DNA of 64,000 nt from CAVQBP01 sp963710745 (lineage in GTDB: Bacteria > Bacteroidota > Ignavibacteria > Ignavibacteriales > Ignavibacteriaceae): contig CAVQBP010000029.1 in NCBI GenBank assembly GCA_963710745.1, positions 1 to 64,000 on the forward strand. The letters run 5' to 3'. Below the pieces are notes generated by a model. It saw only the letters and a list, made by a program, of their open reading frames with translations, did not search any database and had not been told where the DNA came from. Positions within the stretch are counted from its first letter, which is position 1; each line of letters opens with the position of its first letter. A program made the translations under genes and the position numbers. Positions 35,715-44,033 of this stretch are shown in pieces.

Positions 35715-36101
35715 ATGGATTCGAAATTAGAAAAAAACAAAAAAAATGTAATTGAATTTTATGATACGGCATTTAATAAATGCAATCCAAAAGAAGCAAT
35801 CGAAAAATATGCAGGAGACGATTATATACAGCATAATCCGATGGTTGCCAGCGGCAAGGAAGGGTTTATTAAATATTTCCTAAATCTGGCTGAAAAATAT
35901 CCGGGCAAAATAACTCATTTTGTAAGAACTGTTGCCGAAGGTGATCTGGTCGTTGTACATTGCAGACAGGAATGGCCTGGTGAGAATGATTATGCCAGTA
36001 TGGATATTTTCCGTGTTGATAATAACAGTAAAGTTGTTGAACATTGGGATGTTATACAAATGGTTCCTGGTGAATCTGCAAATAGTAATACGATGTTTTA
36101 G
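35715..36101 (+). CDS. SnoaL-like (NTF2-fold) protein
   Basis: This 128-residue protein matches the SnoaL-like polyketide cyclase family: KKNVIEFYDTAFN near the start, YIQHNPMVASGKEGFIKYF near residue 37, DLVVVHCRQEW near 77 and DIFRVDNNSKVVEHWDVIQ near 94. Members are cone-shaped alpha+beta proteins with varied or unknown activities. The context, with an aldo-keto reductase and a glutathione peroxidase downstream, does not define a substrate. Confidence 0.8.
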   Translation: MDSKLEKNKKNVIEFYDTAFNKCNPKEAIEKYAGDDYIQHNPMVASGKEGFIKYFLNLAEKYPGKITHFVRTVAEGDLVVVHCRQEWPGENDYASMDIFRVDNNSKVVEHWDVIQMVPGESANSNTMF

Positions 36102-36164
36102 AAGTTTTCTGTTATCTTTTTAATTAAATTTGATTTCATTTACTTTCTTTTTTAGGAGAATATA

Positions 36165-37160
36165 ATGCAATACATTCCATCTGATTCCAGATATAAAAAT
36201 TTCGAATATGTCCGCTGCGGAAAAAGCGGATTGAAGCTTCCGCCTGTATCACTAGGCTTATGGCATAACTTCGGAGGTGTTGATGTTTTTGAAAATAGCC
36301 GCAAAATGATTTTCAGTGCTTTTGATTTGGGAATTACACATTTTGATCTGGCTAATAATTACGGTCCTCCCTATGGATCTGCCGAGGAAACTTTTGGGCT
36401 TGTTCTAAAGAAGGATCTGAAAAATTACAGGGATGAGTTAGTAATTTCCACAAAAGCCGGCTGGGATATGTGGCCCGGACCTTACGGGAATTTCGGTTCA
36501 AAGAAATATTTAATTGCAAGCCTTGATCAAAGTTTAAAGAGAATGGGATTGGAATATGTAGATATATTTTATCATCATCGTCCCGATCCCGAAACTCCAC
36601 TTGAAGAAACAATGAATGCACTTTATCATGCAGTAAGAAGCGGGAAAGCTTTATATGTCGGTATATCTCAATACAAACCTGAAGATACCAAAAAGGCAGC
36701 TGCAATTCTTAAAGAGATGGGAATTCATCTTCTTATCCACCAGCCTAAATATAGTATGTTCGAAAGATGGGTTGAAGGCGGCCTCCTCGATGTGCTCGAA
36801 GCGGAAGGCATTGGCAGCATAGTTTTTTCTCCTCTTGCACAAGGTCTGTTGACTGACAGATATTTAAAGGGAATCCCTGATGATTCACGGGCTGGTAAGA
36901 AAGGGACTTTCTTAAAGCGTGAGAGCATTACAGAAGAATTAATTCAAAAAATAAAAAAACTTAATAACATAGCTAAAAAACGAAATCAGTCTTTGGCACA
37001 ATTGGCAATTGCCTGGGTTTTAAGAAAGCCGGCTGTTACTTCTGCATTAATCGGTGCCAGTAAAGTATCTCAAATAGAAGATGCTGTTGGTGCTTTAGAT
37101 AATTTGAAATTTGGTGAAGAAGAGTTAAAATCTATAGAAAAAATTTTAGCTGAAAAATAA
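36165..37160 (+). CDS. Aldo/keto reductase, YghZ-like
   Basis: This 331-residue TIM-barrel NADPH-dependent reductase has the catalytic tetrad: Asp in THFDLANNYG, Tyr in the same motif, Lys in STKAGWDMWPG and His in IFYHHRPDP. The sequence NNYGPPYGSAEE and the WDMWPGPYG loop are characteristic of the YghZ group (L-glyceraldehyde 3-phosphate or methylglyoxal reductases). A GGAG site precedes the ATG. It probably detoxifies aldehydes. Confidence 0.9.
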   Translation: MQYIPSDSRYKNFEYVRCGKSGLKLPPVSLGLWHNFGGVDVFENSRKMIFSAFDLGITHFDLANNYGPPYGSAEETFGLVLKKDLKNYRDELVISTKAGWDMWPGPYGNFGSKKYLIASLDQSLKRMGLEYVDIFYHHRPDPETPLEETMNALYHAVRSGKALYVGISQYKPEDTKKAAAILKEMGIHLLIHQPKYSMFERWVEGGLLDVLEAEGIGSIVFSPLAQGLLTDRYLKGIPDDSRAGKKGTFLKRESITEELIQKIKKLNNIAKKRNQSLAQLAIAWVLRKPAVTSALIGASKVSQIEDAVGALDNLKFGEEELKSIEKILAEK

Positions 37161-37233
37161 TTATTTAATTAAACGAACAGTTTTAACAGGAGGGTTTTAT
37201 TTGCTAAAATGAGTTCAGAAACACGGATAATTT

Positions 37234-37821
37234 ATGACTTTTCAACAAAATGTACTGAAGACTTTTTATCCTTTATTAATGAGATTAAATAAAACTTCAA
37301 CTAAAAATGCAGCAATACTGTTAAATAAAAATAATGTGAGCCCGGTTATCTCTTTTTATTCATTATCTAGTATAGATAATACAGGTTACGAAATTGATTT
37401 TAAGAAGTTTACCGGTGAAAAGATACTAATTGTAAATACAGCATCAGATTGCGGTTATACTGCACAATATGCTGAGCTTCAGAAATTGTATGATACATCA
37501 AGAGGTAAATTTAATCTGCTTGGTTTTCCATCCAATGATTTTGCCGCCCAGGAAAAAAGTACTGATGATGAAATCGCAAAGTTCTGTAAAATAAATTATG
37601 GTATAACTTTTCCTTTAATGAAAAAATCAGTTGTTGTAAAAAAGAGTGGACAAAGTGATGTTTATAAATGGTTAACTGATCCTGGGAAAAACGGATGGAA
37701 TGAGCATCAGCCTGACTGGAACTTTAGTAAATATATTGTAAATGGAAAAGGAATATTGACTCATTACTTTGGTCCGGCTGTGTCGCCTGTGAGTGAAGAA
37801 ATTAAATTAGCTTTAAAGTAA
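37234..37821 (+). CDS. Glutathione peroxidase family protein
   Basis: The 195 residues include an N-terminal extension of about 45 that is common in Bacteroidota members (MTFQQNVLKTFYPLLMRLNK). The peroxidase domain has the active Cys in NTASDCGYT near residue 73, GFPSNDF (most relatives have NQF) and WNFSKY. It uses Cys, not selenocysteine, and probably takes electrons from thioredoxin. No upstream extension is possible because a TAA lies two codons before the ATG. A strong AGGAGGG site at 37188-37194 is badly placed for this start and serves a TTG-CTA-AAA-TGA mini-frame and an overlapping 27-codon frame at 37209-37292. Confidence 0.88.
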   Translation: MTFQQNVLKTFYPLLMRLNKTSTKNAAILLNKNNVSPVISFYSLSSIDNTGYEIDFKKFTGEKILIVNTASDCGYTAQYAELQKLYDTSRGKFNLLGFPSNDFAAQEKSTDDEIAKFCKINYGITFPLMKKSVVVKKSGQSDVYKWLTDPGKNGWNEHQPDWNFSKYIVNGKGILTHYFGPAVSPVSEEIKLALK

Positions 37822-37871
37822 AATCTTTAAACTTAGTGTATAGATTCATTAATATTTTGATATATGATTGG

Positions 37872-37996
37872 CTCAGTTCTGGAGAACCTGCCCAATTCTG
37901 GAGAGAACGAACTCAGTTCTGGAGAACTGAGCTACGAGGAGCGCTGCAGGTCATATCGTCGAAGTTCGTAACTCAATACTCCAGTTCTGAGAAACC
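37872..37996. repeat. Cluster of short palindromic direct repeats
   Basis: The unit CAGTTCTGGAGAAC occurs near 37874, as CAATTCTGGAGAGAAC near 37893, again near 37914, and in the variant CCAGTTCTGAGAAAC near 37982. The spacing of the first three is 19-21 bases. The third copy is a perfect palindrome, CTCAGTTCTGGAGAACTGAG (37912-37931). An outer pair ACGAACT/AGTTCGT (37908-37914 and 37973-37979) encloses it. The 67-residue frame spanning this region is not credible as a gene. Confidence 0.7.
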
Positions 37997-38074
37997 AACA
38001 GTGGTTTTTTCAAACTATACTTTACATCTTTTAAATTAAAGTAACTAAATAGTTAAATAAAAAAGGAGAATGAT

Positions 38075-38527
38075 ATGATCGGAAAAGTTAATCCTATTCC
38101 CGAAGGATTTCATACAATTACTCCATATTTTATTGTTAATGATGGAGTTAAATTTATTGAATTCATAAAAGAAGTATTCGATGCAAAAGAAAGTCATCGT
38201 TCGGTTACACCTGATGGCAGAATTATGCATGCACAATTAAAGATAGGCGATTCATTTATTATGATGGGAGAATCAACCAGCGATTGGAAACCAATGCCTT
38301 GTACAATATATATGTATTTACCCGATGTTGATTCTGTTTATAGTAAAGCTTTGAAAGCCGGCGGAGCAAAATTGCGTGAACCTAATAATGAATTTTATGG
38401 TGATAGAATCTGCGGAGTCGAAGATCCTTTGGGAAATCAATGGTGGATTGCTACTCATGTTGAAGATGTTTCTCCCGAAGAGATGAAAAAACGGGAGGAA
38501 GAAATGATGAAGCAAAGAAAGGGTTAA
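38075..38527 (+). CDS. PhnB/glyoxalase-like VOC-fold protein
   Basis: This 150-residue protein of the vicinal oxygen chelate superfamily matches the PhnB-like branch: FHTITPYFIVNDGVKFIEFIKEVF at the start, GRIMHAQLKIGDSFIMMGE near residue 48, and EFYGDRICGVEDPLGNQWWIATHVEDV near residue 106. The C-terminus is a charged helix. AAAGGAG precedes the ATG. Members include resistance proteins and epimerases; no specific activity can be inferred. Confidence 0.85.
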   Translation: MIGKVNPIPEGFHTITPYFIVNDGVKFIEFIKEVFDAKESHRSVTPDGRIMHAQLKIGDSFIMMGESTSDWKPMPCTIYMYLPDVDSVYSKALKAGGAKLREPNNEFYGDRICGVEDPLGNQWWIATHVEDVSPEEMKKREEEMMKQRKG

Positions 38528-38749
38528 TGCTAAGTACTCTGCATTTTGTTCCGTAATATATTTGGCAGGAATCATGGCTTTAGGGTCTTCCCAAATTCTT
38601 ATATGTCAACTTTCCACAAATATCATTTAAGATCCGGTAATTTATATCACAGATCACTTAATAAAAACTTCCTATCTGAATTTTTCTATTGAATTGAACC
38701 GACACCTTTTCTATAATAAATAAATGTTTATCCGTAATAAGTAATTAAG

Positions 38750-40687
38750 ATGCAAAGTGAATCTAAAATCCTTTTTGATAACAGGGAAGAAGATTCAGCC
38801 ATAAGGGCAATTCTTGAAGGGACTTCTTCAGCAACCGGTACAGATTTTTTTTCTGCCCTGGTTAAAAATTTGTGTGCTATCTTAAATACTAATGGAGCAT
38901 GGGTAACAGAATACTTTGAAGAAACCCGTTTCCTCAAGGCCCTATCTTTTTGGTATAATGATAGATGGATTAGAAATTTCGGATACCCGATAGATAATAC
39001 TCCGTGCCAGGATGTTATCGACGAATCAAAATTTGTGCATATAAAAGAAAACGTATCGGAGTTGTTTCCCGATGTGCCTGATCTGGGAATCAAAGTTGTC
39101 AGTTATATGGGAGCACCTCTGCTGAATTTTGACGGGAAAACCCTGGGGCTTTTGGGAGTAATAGATGATAAACCGATGCCTGATGAGCCCAACAATGAAG
39201 CAATATTTCACATTTTTGCTGCAAGAGCCGCTGCAGAACTGCAAAGACTTAATGCTGAAAAGGAAATTGAAGATAAAGAGAAAAAACTACGCAGGTTAGT
39301 GAACAGTGCTATGGACGGAATAATTGATCTTGATTATAATTTTGTCATTAGAATGATGAATCCTGCTGCAGAAAAATTGTTTCACTGCGAATTATCAAAT
39401 GCAGTTGGAAACAATTTTTTAAATCTTCTTTCTGAACAGGGTAAAAATATTTTTAAGAATTCGATTAATGAACTTCAAAAATTACCGGAAGGTGAAAAAT
39501 ATATCTGGATTACCGATAGCCTGAATATCCGTTGTAAAAACGGAGCAGAGTTTCCGGCCGAAGCAACTATATCGCAATATGAAATTAATGGTGAAATATA
39601 TTTTACAGTTATTCTGCGCAATATTAATGAAAAACTCGAAGCAGAGAAAAAAATTCATAACCTTGAAGTTGAAGCAGAATATTTAAAGGAAGAAATAAAA
39701 ATATTAAATGATTTTGACGAAATTATCGGGCAAAGCAGACCAATTATGAATCTGCTTAATGAAGTGAACCTTGTAGCAAAAACCGATAGCACTGTTTTAA
39801 TTTCAGGTGAAACCGGAACGGGCAAGGAGTTAATTGCGAGGGCAATACATTCTGCCAGTAAAAGGAAAAACAAACAATTAATTAAAGTAAATTGTTCCGC
39901 TATCCCGGCTTCTCTTATTGAAAGTGAATTTTTCGGTCATGTGCCGGGTGCCTTTACCGGTGCTACAAAAACAAGGATAGGAAGGTTTCAATTTGCTGAT
40001 GGGGGTACAATATTTCTGGATGAAATCGGTGATTTGCAGCTAGATCTGCAATCTAAACTTTTAAGAATTTTGCAGGAAGGTGAATTTGAACCGGTCGGCA
40101 GTTCTGAAACAAAGAAAGTTGATGTAAGGGTAATTGCCGCAACAAACCGTAATCTCAAAGAAGAAGTGAAAGCAGGGAAATTCAGGCAGGATCTGTATTA
40201 CAGGCTAAATGTATATCCTATAACAGTTCCTCCTTTAAGAGAACGCGGAAATGATATAATAAAACTTGCAAACGAATTCATCCTGAGGTGTTCAAGAAAA
40301 TTGGGTAAAACACCTCCCAGATTAACTCATGAATCAATTAATAAATTGATTTCATATCACTGGCCCGGTAATATACGGGAACTTCAAAATGTGATTGAAA
40401 GAACCGTAATTATATCAAAGAACGGCAAAATAAATCTTGACAAGATACTTCAGGATGATTTTGAATTAGATGATGACGCGGTTAAAAATGAAGATAGCAA
40501 TAAGAAAATTTTTTCACAGGAAGAACTTTTAAGAATAGAAAAAGAAAATATTGTCCGTGCATTGGATTTTACTGACTGGAAAATTTCCGGAAAAGATGGT
40601 GCAGCGAAACTTCTGGGATTACCCCCCACAACTTTAAATTCAAGATTAAAAGCTTTAGGAATTAAAAAATCCAAGGTTGTTCATTAA
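38750..40687 (+). CDS. Sigma-54-dependent activator with GAF and PAS sensor domains
   Basis: The 645 residues are arranged as a GAF domain (about 15-165), a PAS domain (about 180-295), a short coiled linker, an AAA+ domain with Walker A GETGTGKE, EFFGHVPGAFTGA and Walker B GTIFLDEIGDL, and a C-terminal Fis-type helix-turn-helix (GKDGAAKLLGLPPTTLNSRLKAL). There is no receiver domain, so a ligand or redox signal is sensed directly, as in NorR- or FhlA-like activators. The next gene, OsmC-like, may be a target, but the best upstream match there (TGGCAT...GTGT) is poor. Confidence 0.93.
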   Translation: MQSESKILFDNREEDSAIRAILEGTSSATGTDFFSALVKNLCAILNTNGAWVTEYFEETRFLKALSFWYNDRWIRNFGYPIDNTPCQDVIDESKFVHIKENVSELFPDVPDLGIKVVSYMGAPLLNFDGKTLGLLGVIDDKPMPDEPNNEAIFHIFAARAAAELQRLNAEKEIEDKEKKLRRLVNSAMDGIIDLDYNFVIRMMNPAAEKLFHCELSNAVGNNFLNLLSEQGKNIFKNSINELQKLPEGEKYIWITDSLNIRCKNGAEFPAEATISQYEINGEIYFTVILRNINEKLEAEKKIHNLEVEAEYLKEEIKILNDFDEIIGQSRPIMNLLNEVNLVAKTDSTVLISGETGTGKELIARAIHSASKRKNKQLIKVNCSAIPASLIESEFFGHVPGAFTGATKTRIGRFQFADGGTIFLDEIGDLQLDLQSKLLRILQEGEFEPVGSSETKKVDVRVIAATNRNLKEEVKAGKFRQDLYYRLNVYPITVPPLRERGNDIIKLANEFILRCSRKLGKTPPRLTHESINKLISYHWPGNIRELQNVIERTVIISKNGKINLDKILQDDFELDDDAVKNEDSNKKIFSQEELLRIEKENIVRALDFTDWKISGKDGAAKLLGLPPTTLNSRLKALGIKKSKVVH

Positions 40688-41105
40688 TTAATCCATTCTT
40701 TTACCCGAAATTGTAATTCTGCAATTATAATTGCTCTAAATTTATTCTGCTCCCTGCTGACTTCTAATAAATAGAATCCCTGGTACAAATAAGAATCAGA
40801 AATGATGGTACAATATGTATCTTATTAGAAAAAAAATCCGATGAATTTAAAGATGAGTGGGTATTCTGATTGTTAAGATTCCGTTGCCTGAATCTTATTT
40901 CAGTTCTGTAATCAAATATTCGGATTCTAAAATAACCTTCATAAGGATTCTCTTACCAGATATCATAAATCAACTTACGAAAACTCGTTAATTTACGAAA
41001 TCCCGGGATAAACAAATCATCTTTTAAACATAAAACAAACATATTCCATCTGGCATTATGTGTGTCATACACTAATGTAAAGATTCAGGACAATTATCGG
41101 GCCGC
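40688..41105. other. Non-coding gap before the OsmC gene
   Basis: This 418-bp stretch has no credible reading frame and no clean terminator. Near 41055 TGGCATTATGTGTGTC recalls a sigma-54 site, but the -12 element reads GTGT instead of TTGC. I see no other feature. Confidence 0.5.
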
Positions 41106-41675
41106 ATGAAAGAAAAAAAATTAATTAATGGTATAAACGTTAACAGGTTAAGTGAAGTAATTGATGTTGTTGGGAAAAACCCGGAACTGGCAAAATTTCA
41201 ATTCCGCGTAAAGAATACCTGGATGAACGGAGGACACAGCCGTTCGATTATAAAAGGTTTTTACAGCGGTAAAAGAGAAGACAATACAAGAAGTGAGCCC
41301 TATATTTTTGAAAATGATCAGCCTTTGATTTTACTTGGAAGCGATAAAGGAGCAAGTCCATTGGAATACATTTTAAATTCTCTTGCCGCCTGTATTACCG
41401 ATTCAATTATTTACCGTGCTGCGTTAAAAGGAGTAGAAATTAAAGAAATAGAATCGGAGCTGGAAGGGAATTTCGATTTAAGAGATTTGTTTTTAAACCA
41501 GGATGGAATTGAAAAGCAGGATGAAAATATTGAAGTTAAAATCAGAATTACTGCGAATAGTTTAGCTCAGGAGGAAAAAATTGCTTTTTGTGAATCGGCG
41601 GAAAAATCTTCTCCCGTTTTTAACATACTAACAAAAGCATTTCCAGTTAATATTTCAGTAGCAAATAAATCTTAA
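41106..41675 (+). CDS. OsmC/Ohr family protein
   Basis: The 189 residues include an N-terminal segment with RVKNTWMNGGHS, the core helix SPLEYILNSLAACITDSI with the peroxidatic-position Cys, and the C-terminal EKIAFCESAEKSSPVFNILTKAFPV. In typical OsmC/Ohr enzymes the second Cys sits in the CPV motif; here it is Ser (SSPV), with another Cys seven residues earlier. Peroxidase activity is therefore uncertain, and the protein may belong to the YhfA-like side of the family. It follows a sigma-54 activator gene. Confidence 0.85.
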   Translation: MKEKKLINGINVNRLSEVIDVVGKNPELAKFQFRVKNTWMNGGHSRSIIKGFYSGKREDNTRSEPYIFENDQPLILLGSDKGASPLEYILNSLAACITDSIIYRAALKGVEIKEIESELEGNFDLRDLFLNQDGIEKQDENIEVKIRITANSLAQEEKIAFCESAEKSSPVFNILTKAFPVNISVANKS

Positions 41676-41758
41676 TAGTGAATAAATTCTCTTCGAACAG
41701 CTTAGCAATTTCTCATTATAAACAATCATCAAAATTAATTTAGTAACAGGAGGTTACT

Positions 41759-42532
41759 ATGAAAAGGTTCATATTTTTTCTTTACGGTATTATCTGCTAC
41801 TTAATATTTTTTATTACTTTTCTTTATGCCGTCGGTTTCGTAGGTAATATGGTTGTACCGAAAACAGTTGATTCCGGTTTTCAGGGCGGGATAAATTATG
41901 CATGGCTTATTGATATATTATTGCTCTCTCTCTTTGCTATTCAGCATAGTGTAATGGCCAGGCAGGGATTTAAGAAAATGTGGACAAAATTAATTCCCAG
42001 GCAAATTGAGCGGAGTACCTACGTCTTATTTTCAAGTATAGTTCTTATTCTCTTATATGTGTTCTGGCGACCTCTGGAAAGTACAGCCTGGAATGTGCAG
42101 AATACATTCGCCGCTTCTTTAATAACCGTAATTTATTTTGCAGGATGGTTTATTGTCTTAACCGGTACATTCATGATAAATCATTTTAATCTTTTCGGAT
42201 TGCAGCAGGTATTCAGATATCTTAAACAGCAGGAACAAGCTTCTCCAAAATTTGTCAAACCACTCCTTTACAAAATTGTAAGACATCCTTTAATGCTGGG
42301 ATTTATTATTGCATTCTGGGCAGCACCACACATGACAATCGGACATCTGCTTTTTGCCTTCGCGACCACAGGATATATTCTTGTTGCAATTCAACTTGAA
42401 GAACGCGATATGATTAGAGTGCATGGTGATGATTATATAAAATATCAGCATGAAGTTTCACAAATAATCCCAATGCCTCCGAAAAAGGAGATTGAAATTG
42501 GAACAGTACAACAAAATTATACAGGTAAATAA
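41759..42532 (+). CDS. MddA-like (NnrU-related) membrane methyltransferase
   Basis: This 257-residue protein has five or six membrane helices. The sequences LLLSLFAIQHSVMARQGFK, RQIERSTYVLFSS and KIVRHPLMLGFIIAFWAAP, followed by LEERDM and HGDDYIKYQ, are those of the methanethiol S-methyltransferase (MddA) family, related to isoprenylcysteine methyltransferases and NnrU. MddA makes dimethyl sulfide from methanethiol and S-adenosylmethionine. A strong AGGAGG precedes the ATG. The small DUF3303 gene follows by 39 bases. Activity would need testing because the family also contains untested members. Confidence 0.75.
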   Translation: MKRFIFFLYGIICYLIFFITFLYAVGFVGNMVVPKTVDSGFQGGINYAWLIDILLLSLFAIQHSVMARQGFKKMWTKLIPRQIERSTYVLFSSIVLILLYVFWRPLESTAWNVQNTFAASLITVIYFAGWFIVLTGTFMINHFNLFGLQQVFRYLKQQEQASPKFVKPLLYKIVRHPLMLGFIIAFWAAPHMTIGHLLFAFATTGYILVAIQLEERDMIRVHGDDYIKYQHEVSQIIPMPPKKEIEIGTVQQNYTGK

Positions 42533-42571
42533 TTAATAGAATTTTTATTTATTATTAGAAAGGAGTTAAAA

Positions 42572-42832
42572 ATGCCTTTTCACATTAAGTATAACGTTAC
42601 ACCCGGACAACGGGACAATGTTCAGCAGAAATTTAAAAAGACAGGCGCATTGCCACCTGATGGAGTTACTATGAAAGGTCGCTGGCACAATGTTGAAGGG
42701 AGTAACGGATTCATTATTGCCGAAACTTCCGACATAGAAGCTCTCGGTAAATGGATCCAGGATTGGTCCGATTCTCTTGTGTTTGAAATATCGACGGTCC
42801 TTACAGATGAACAGATATCAAAAGTAATATGA
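42572..42832 (+). CDS. DUF3303 small protein
   Basis: This 86-residue cytoplasmic protein has the DUF3303 pattern: MPFHIKYNVTPGQRD, MKGRWHNVEGSNGFIIAE and an Asp/Trp-rich helix ALGKWIQDWSDSL. The fold is a dimeric alpha-beta barrel-like domain of unknown function. AAAGGAG precedes the ATG, and a strong terminator follows 42 bases after the stop. It is probably co-transcribed with the MddA-like gene. Confidence 0.8.
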   Translation: MPFHIKYNVTPGQRDNVQQKFKKTGALPPDGVTMKGRWHNVEGSNGFIIAETSDIEALGKWIQDWSDSLVFEISTVLTDEQISKVI

Positions 42833-42873
42833 TAGTTAAGCCCGTTACAATTAAATATCTTTACATTATATTA

Positions 42874-42930
42874 AAAGACGGCAGTGTGAAAATAACAAAA
42901 TCAAAAAAATATTTTCACATTGTCTTTTTT
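42874..42930 (+). terminator. Intrinsic terminator after DUF3303
   Basis: AAAGAC...TGTGAAAATA (42874-42894) pairs with TATTTTCACA...GTCTTT (42910-42930) with a small internal bulge, and a run of T follows. A 67-residue frame that crosses it from 42829 is not credible as a gene. Confidence 0.8.
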
Positions 42931-43155
42931 ATTTATTACCGCATGAAATTATATATCGGGTTGTTAATTTTTTTAGTATTTTTATTATTATTTAAAGATT
43001 TCTCACTAGTCTTAGTCTTATTCAGGTATTAAATAAATTTGCTGATTTAAAACTTTTCGTGAAAAAACGCAGTATGAAATCTTTTCGTTTATTCCTAATA
43101 GAAACATAATACTGAAATAAACCCTTATTCAAACTTTTTTAATCAAGGAGAAAAA

Positions 43156-43890
43156 ATGCGGAGATATATATTAATATTTGCTTTTTTTATGTGGGGGATG
43201 ATTTCAGTTTCAGCCCAGCCGCAGTTTGAAAAAGATACAATATCAACCTCTGAAGGGAATCTTATAATAACCTTCATCGGTCACGCTTCATTAGTATTTA
43301 ATTATAATAATCTTGTTATTCATGTTGATCCTTTCAGCAGGCTGGCAGATTATTCATCTTTACCAAAAGCAGATCTGATTCTGATCACGCATGAACACGG
43401 CGACCATTGTGATCCTGAAGCCGTTAAACAGATTCGCACTGAAAATACAGATGTTGTTTTAACGGAAGCATGTAAAGGTAAAATATCCGGCGGTATAGTT
43501 ATGAAGAATGGTGATGTTAAAACTGTTAAAGGAATTAAAATCGAAGCGGTTCCTGCTTACAATATTGTTCACAAAAGGGATAACAGTGAACCTTTTCATC
43601 CAAAAGGAACCGGAAATGGTTATGTAATTCATTTCGGCGATAAAAAAATATATGTAGCCGGTGATACTGAAAATATTCCTGAAATGAAAGATCTGAAAAA
43701 TATTGATATAGCATTTCTGCCGATGAATCTTCCTTACACTATGACTCCTGAAATGGTTGCAGATGCTGCTAAATCTTTCATGCCCAGGATACTTTACCCG
43801 TATCATTATGGTGAAACAGAGGTTTCGAAGATTGTTGATTTAATGAAAGATACAAAAGGAATCGAAGTCCGGATCAGGAAAATGAAATAA
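43156..43890 (+). CDS. Exported metallo-beta-lactamase-fold hydrolase
   Basis: This 244-residue protein has a signal peptide (cleavage after VSAQ near residue 20). The MBL fold has HASLVFNY near the start, the metal motif THEHGDHCDPEA near residue 80, GDTE near residue 172 and a C-terminal His in YPYHYGE. The sequence resembles UlaG/UPF0173-type members, here secreted to the periplasm. The substrate is unknown. It stands alone, with ~140 bases on the downstream side before the GH3 gene. Confidence 0.85.
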   Translation: MRRYILIFAFFMWGMISVSAQPQFEKDTISTSEGNLIITFIGHASLVFNYNNLVIHVDPFSRLADYSSLPKADLILITHEHGDHCDPEAVKQIRTENTDVVLTEACKGKISGGIVMKNGDVKTVKGIKIEAVPAYNIVHKRDNSEPFHPKGTGNGYVIHFGDKKIYVAGDTENIPEMKDLKNIDIAFLPMNLPYTMTPEMVADAAKSFMPRILYPYHYGETEVSKIVDLMKDTKGIEVRIRKMK

Positions 43891-44033
43891 AAATTAATTT
43901 ATTTCCATTTTTTTGTCAAAATATTAAAATTTGCGCTGCGTAATTATATTTAGCATTAAAATATTTGTATTATAAATTTTAGATTTCTAAGAAATTTTTA
44001 TTATCATTATATATCTGCGATACTGGAGGGATA

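Noticed and set aside
37836..38039. 67-residue open frame
   Set aside because: It consists mainly of the palindromic repeat cluster and resembles no protein.
41050..41070. Sigma-54 promoter before the OsmC gene
   Set aside because: The -24 part is fair (TGGCAT) but the -12 part reads GTGT.
42829..43032. Small hydrophobic ORF overlapping the DUF3303 stop
   Set aside because: It runs through a strong terminator hairpin and has no independent ribosome-binding site.
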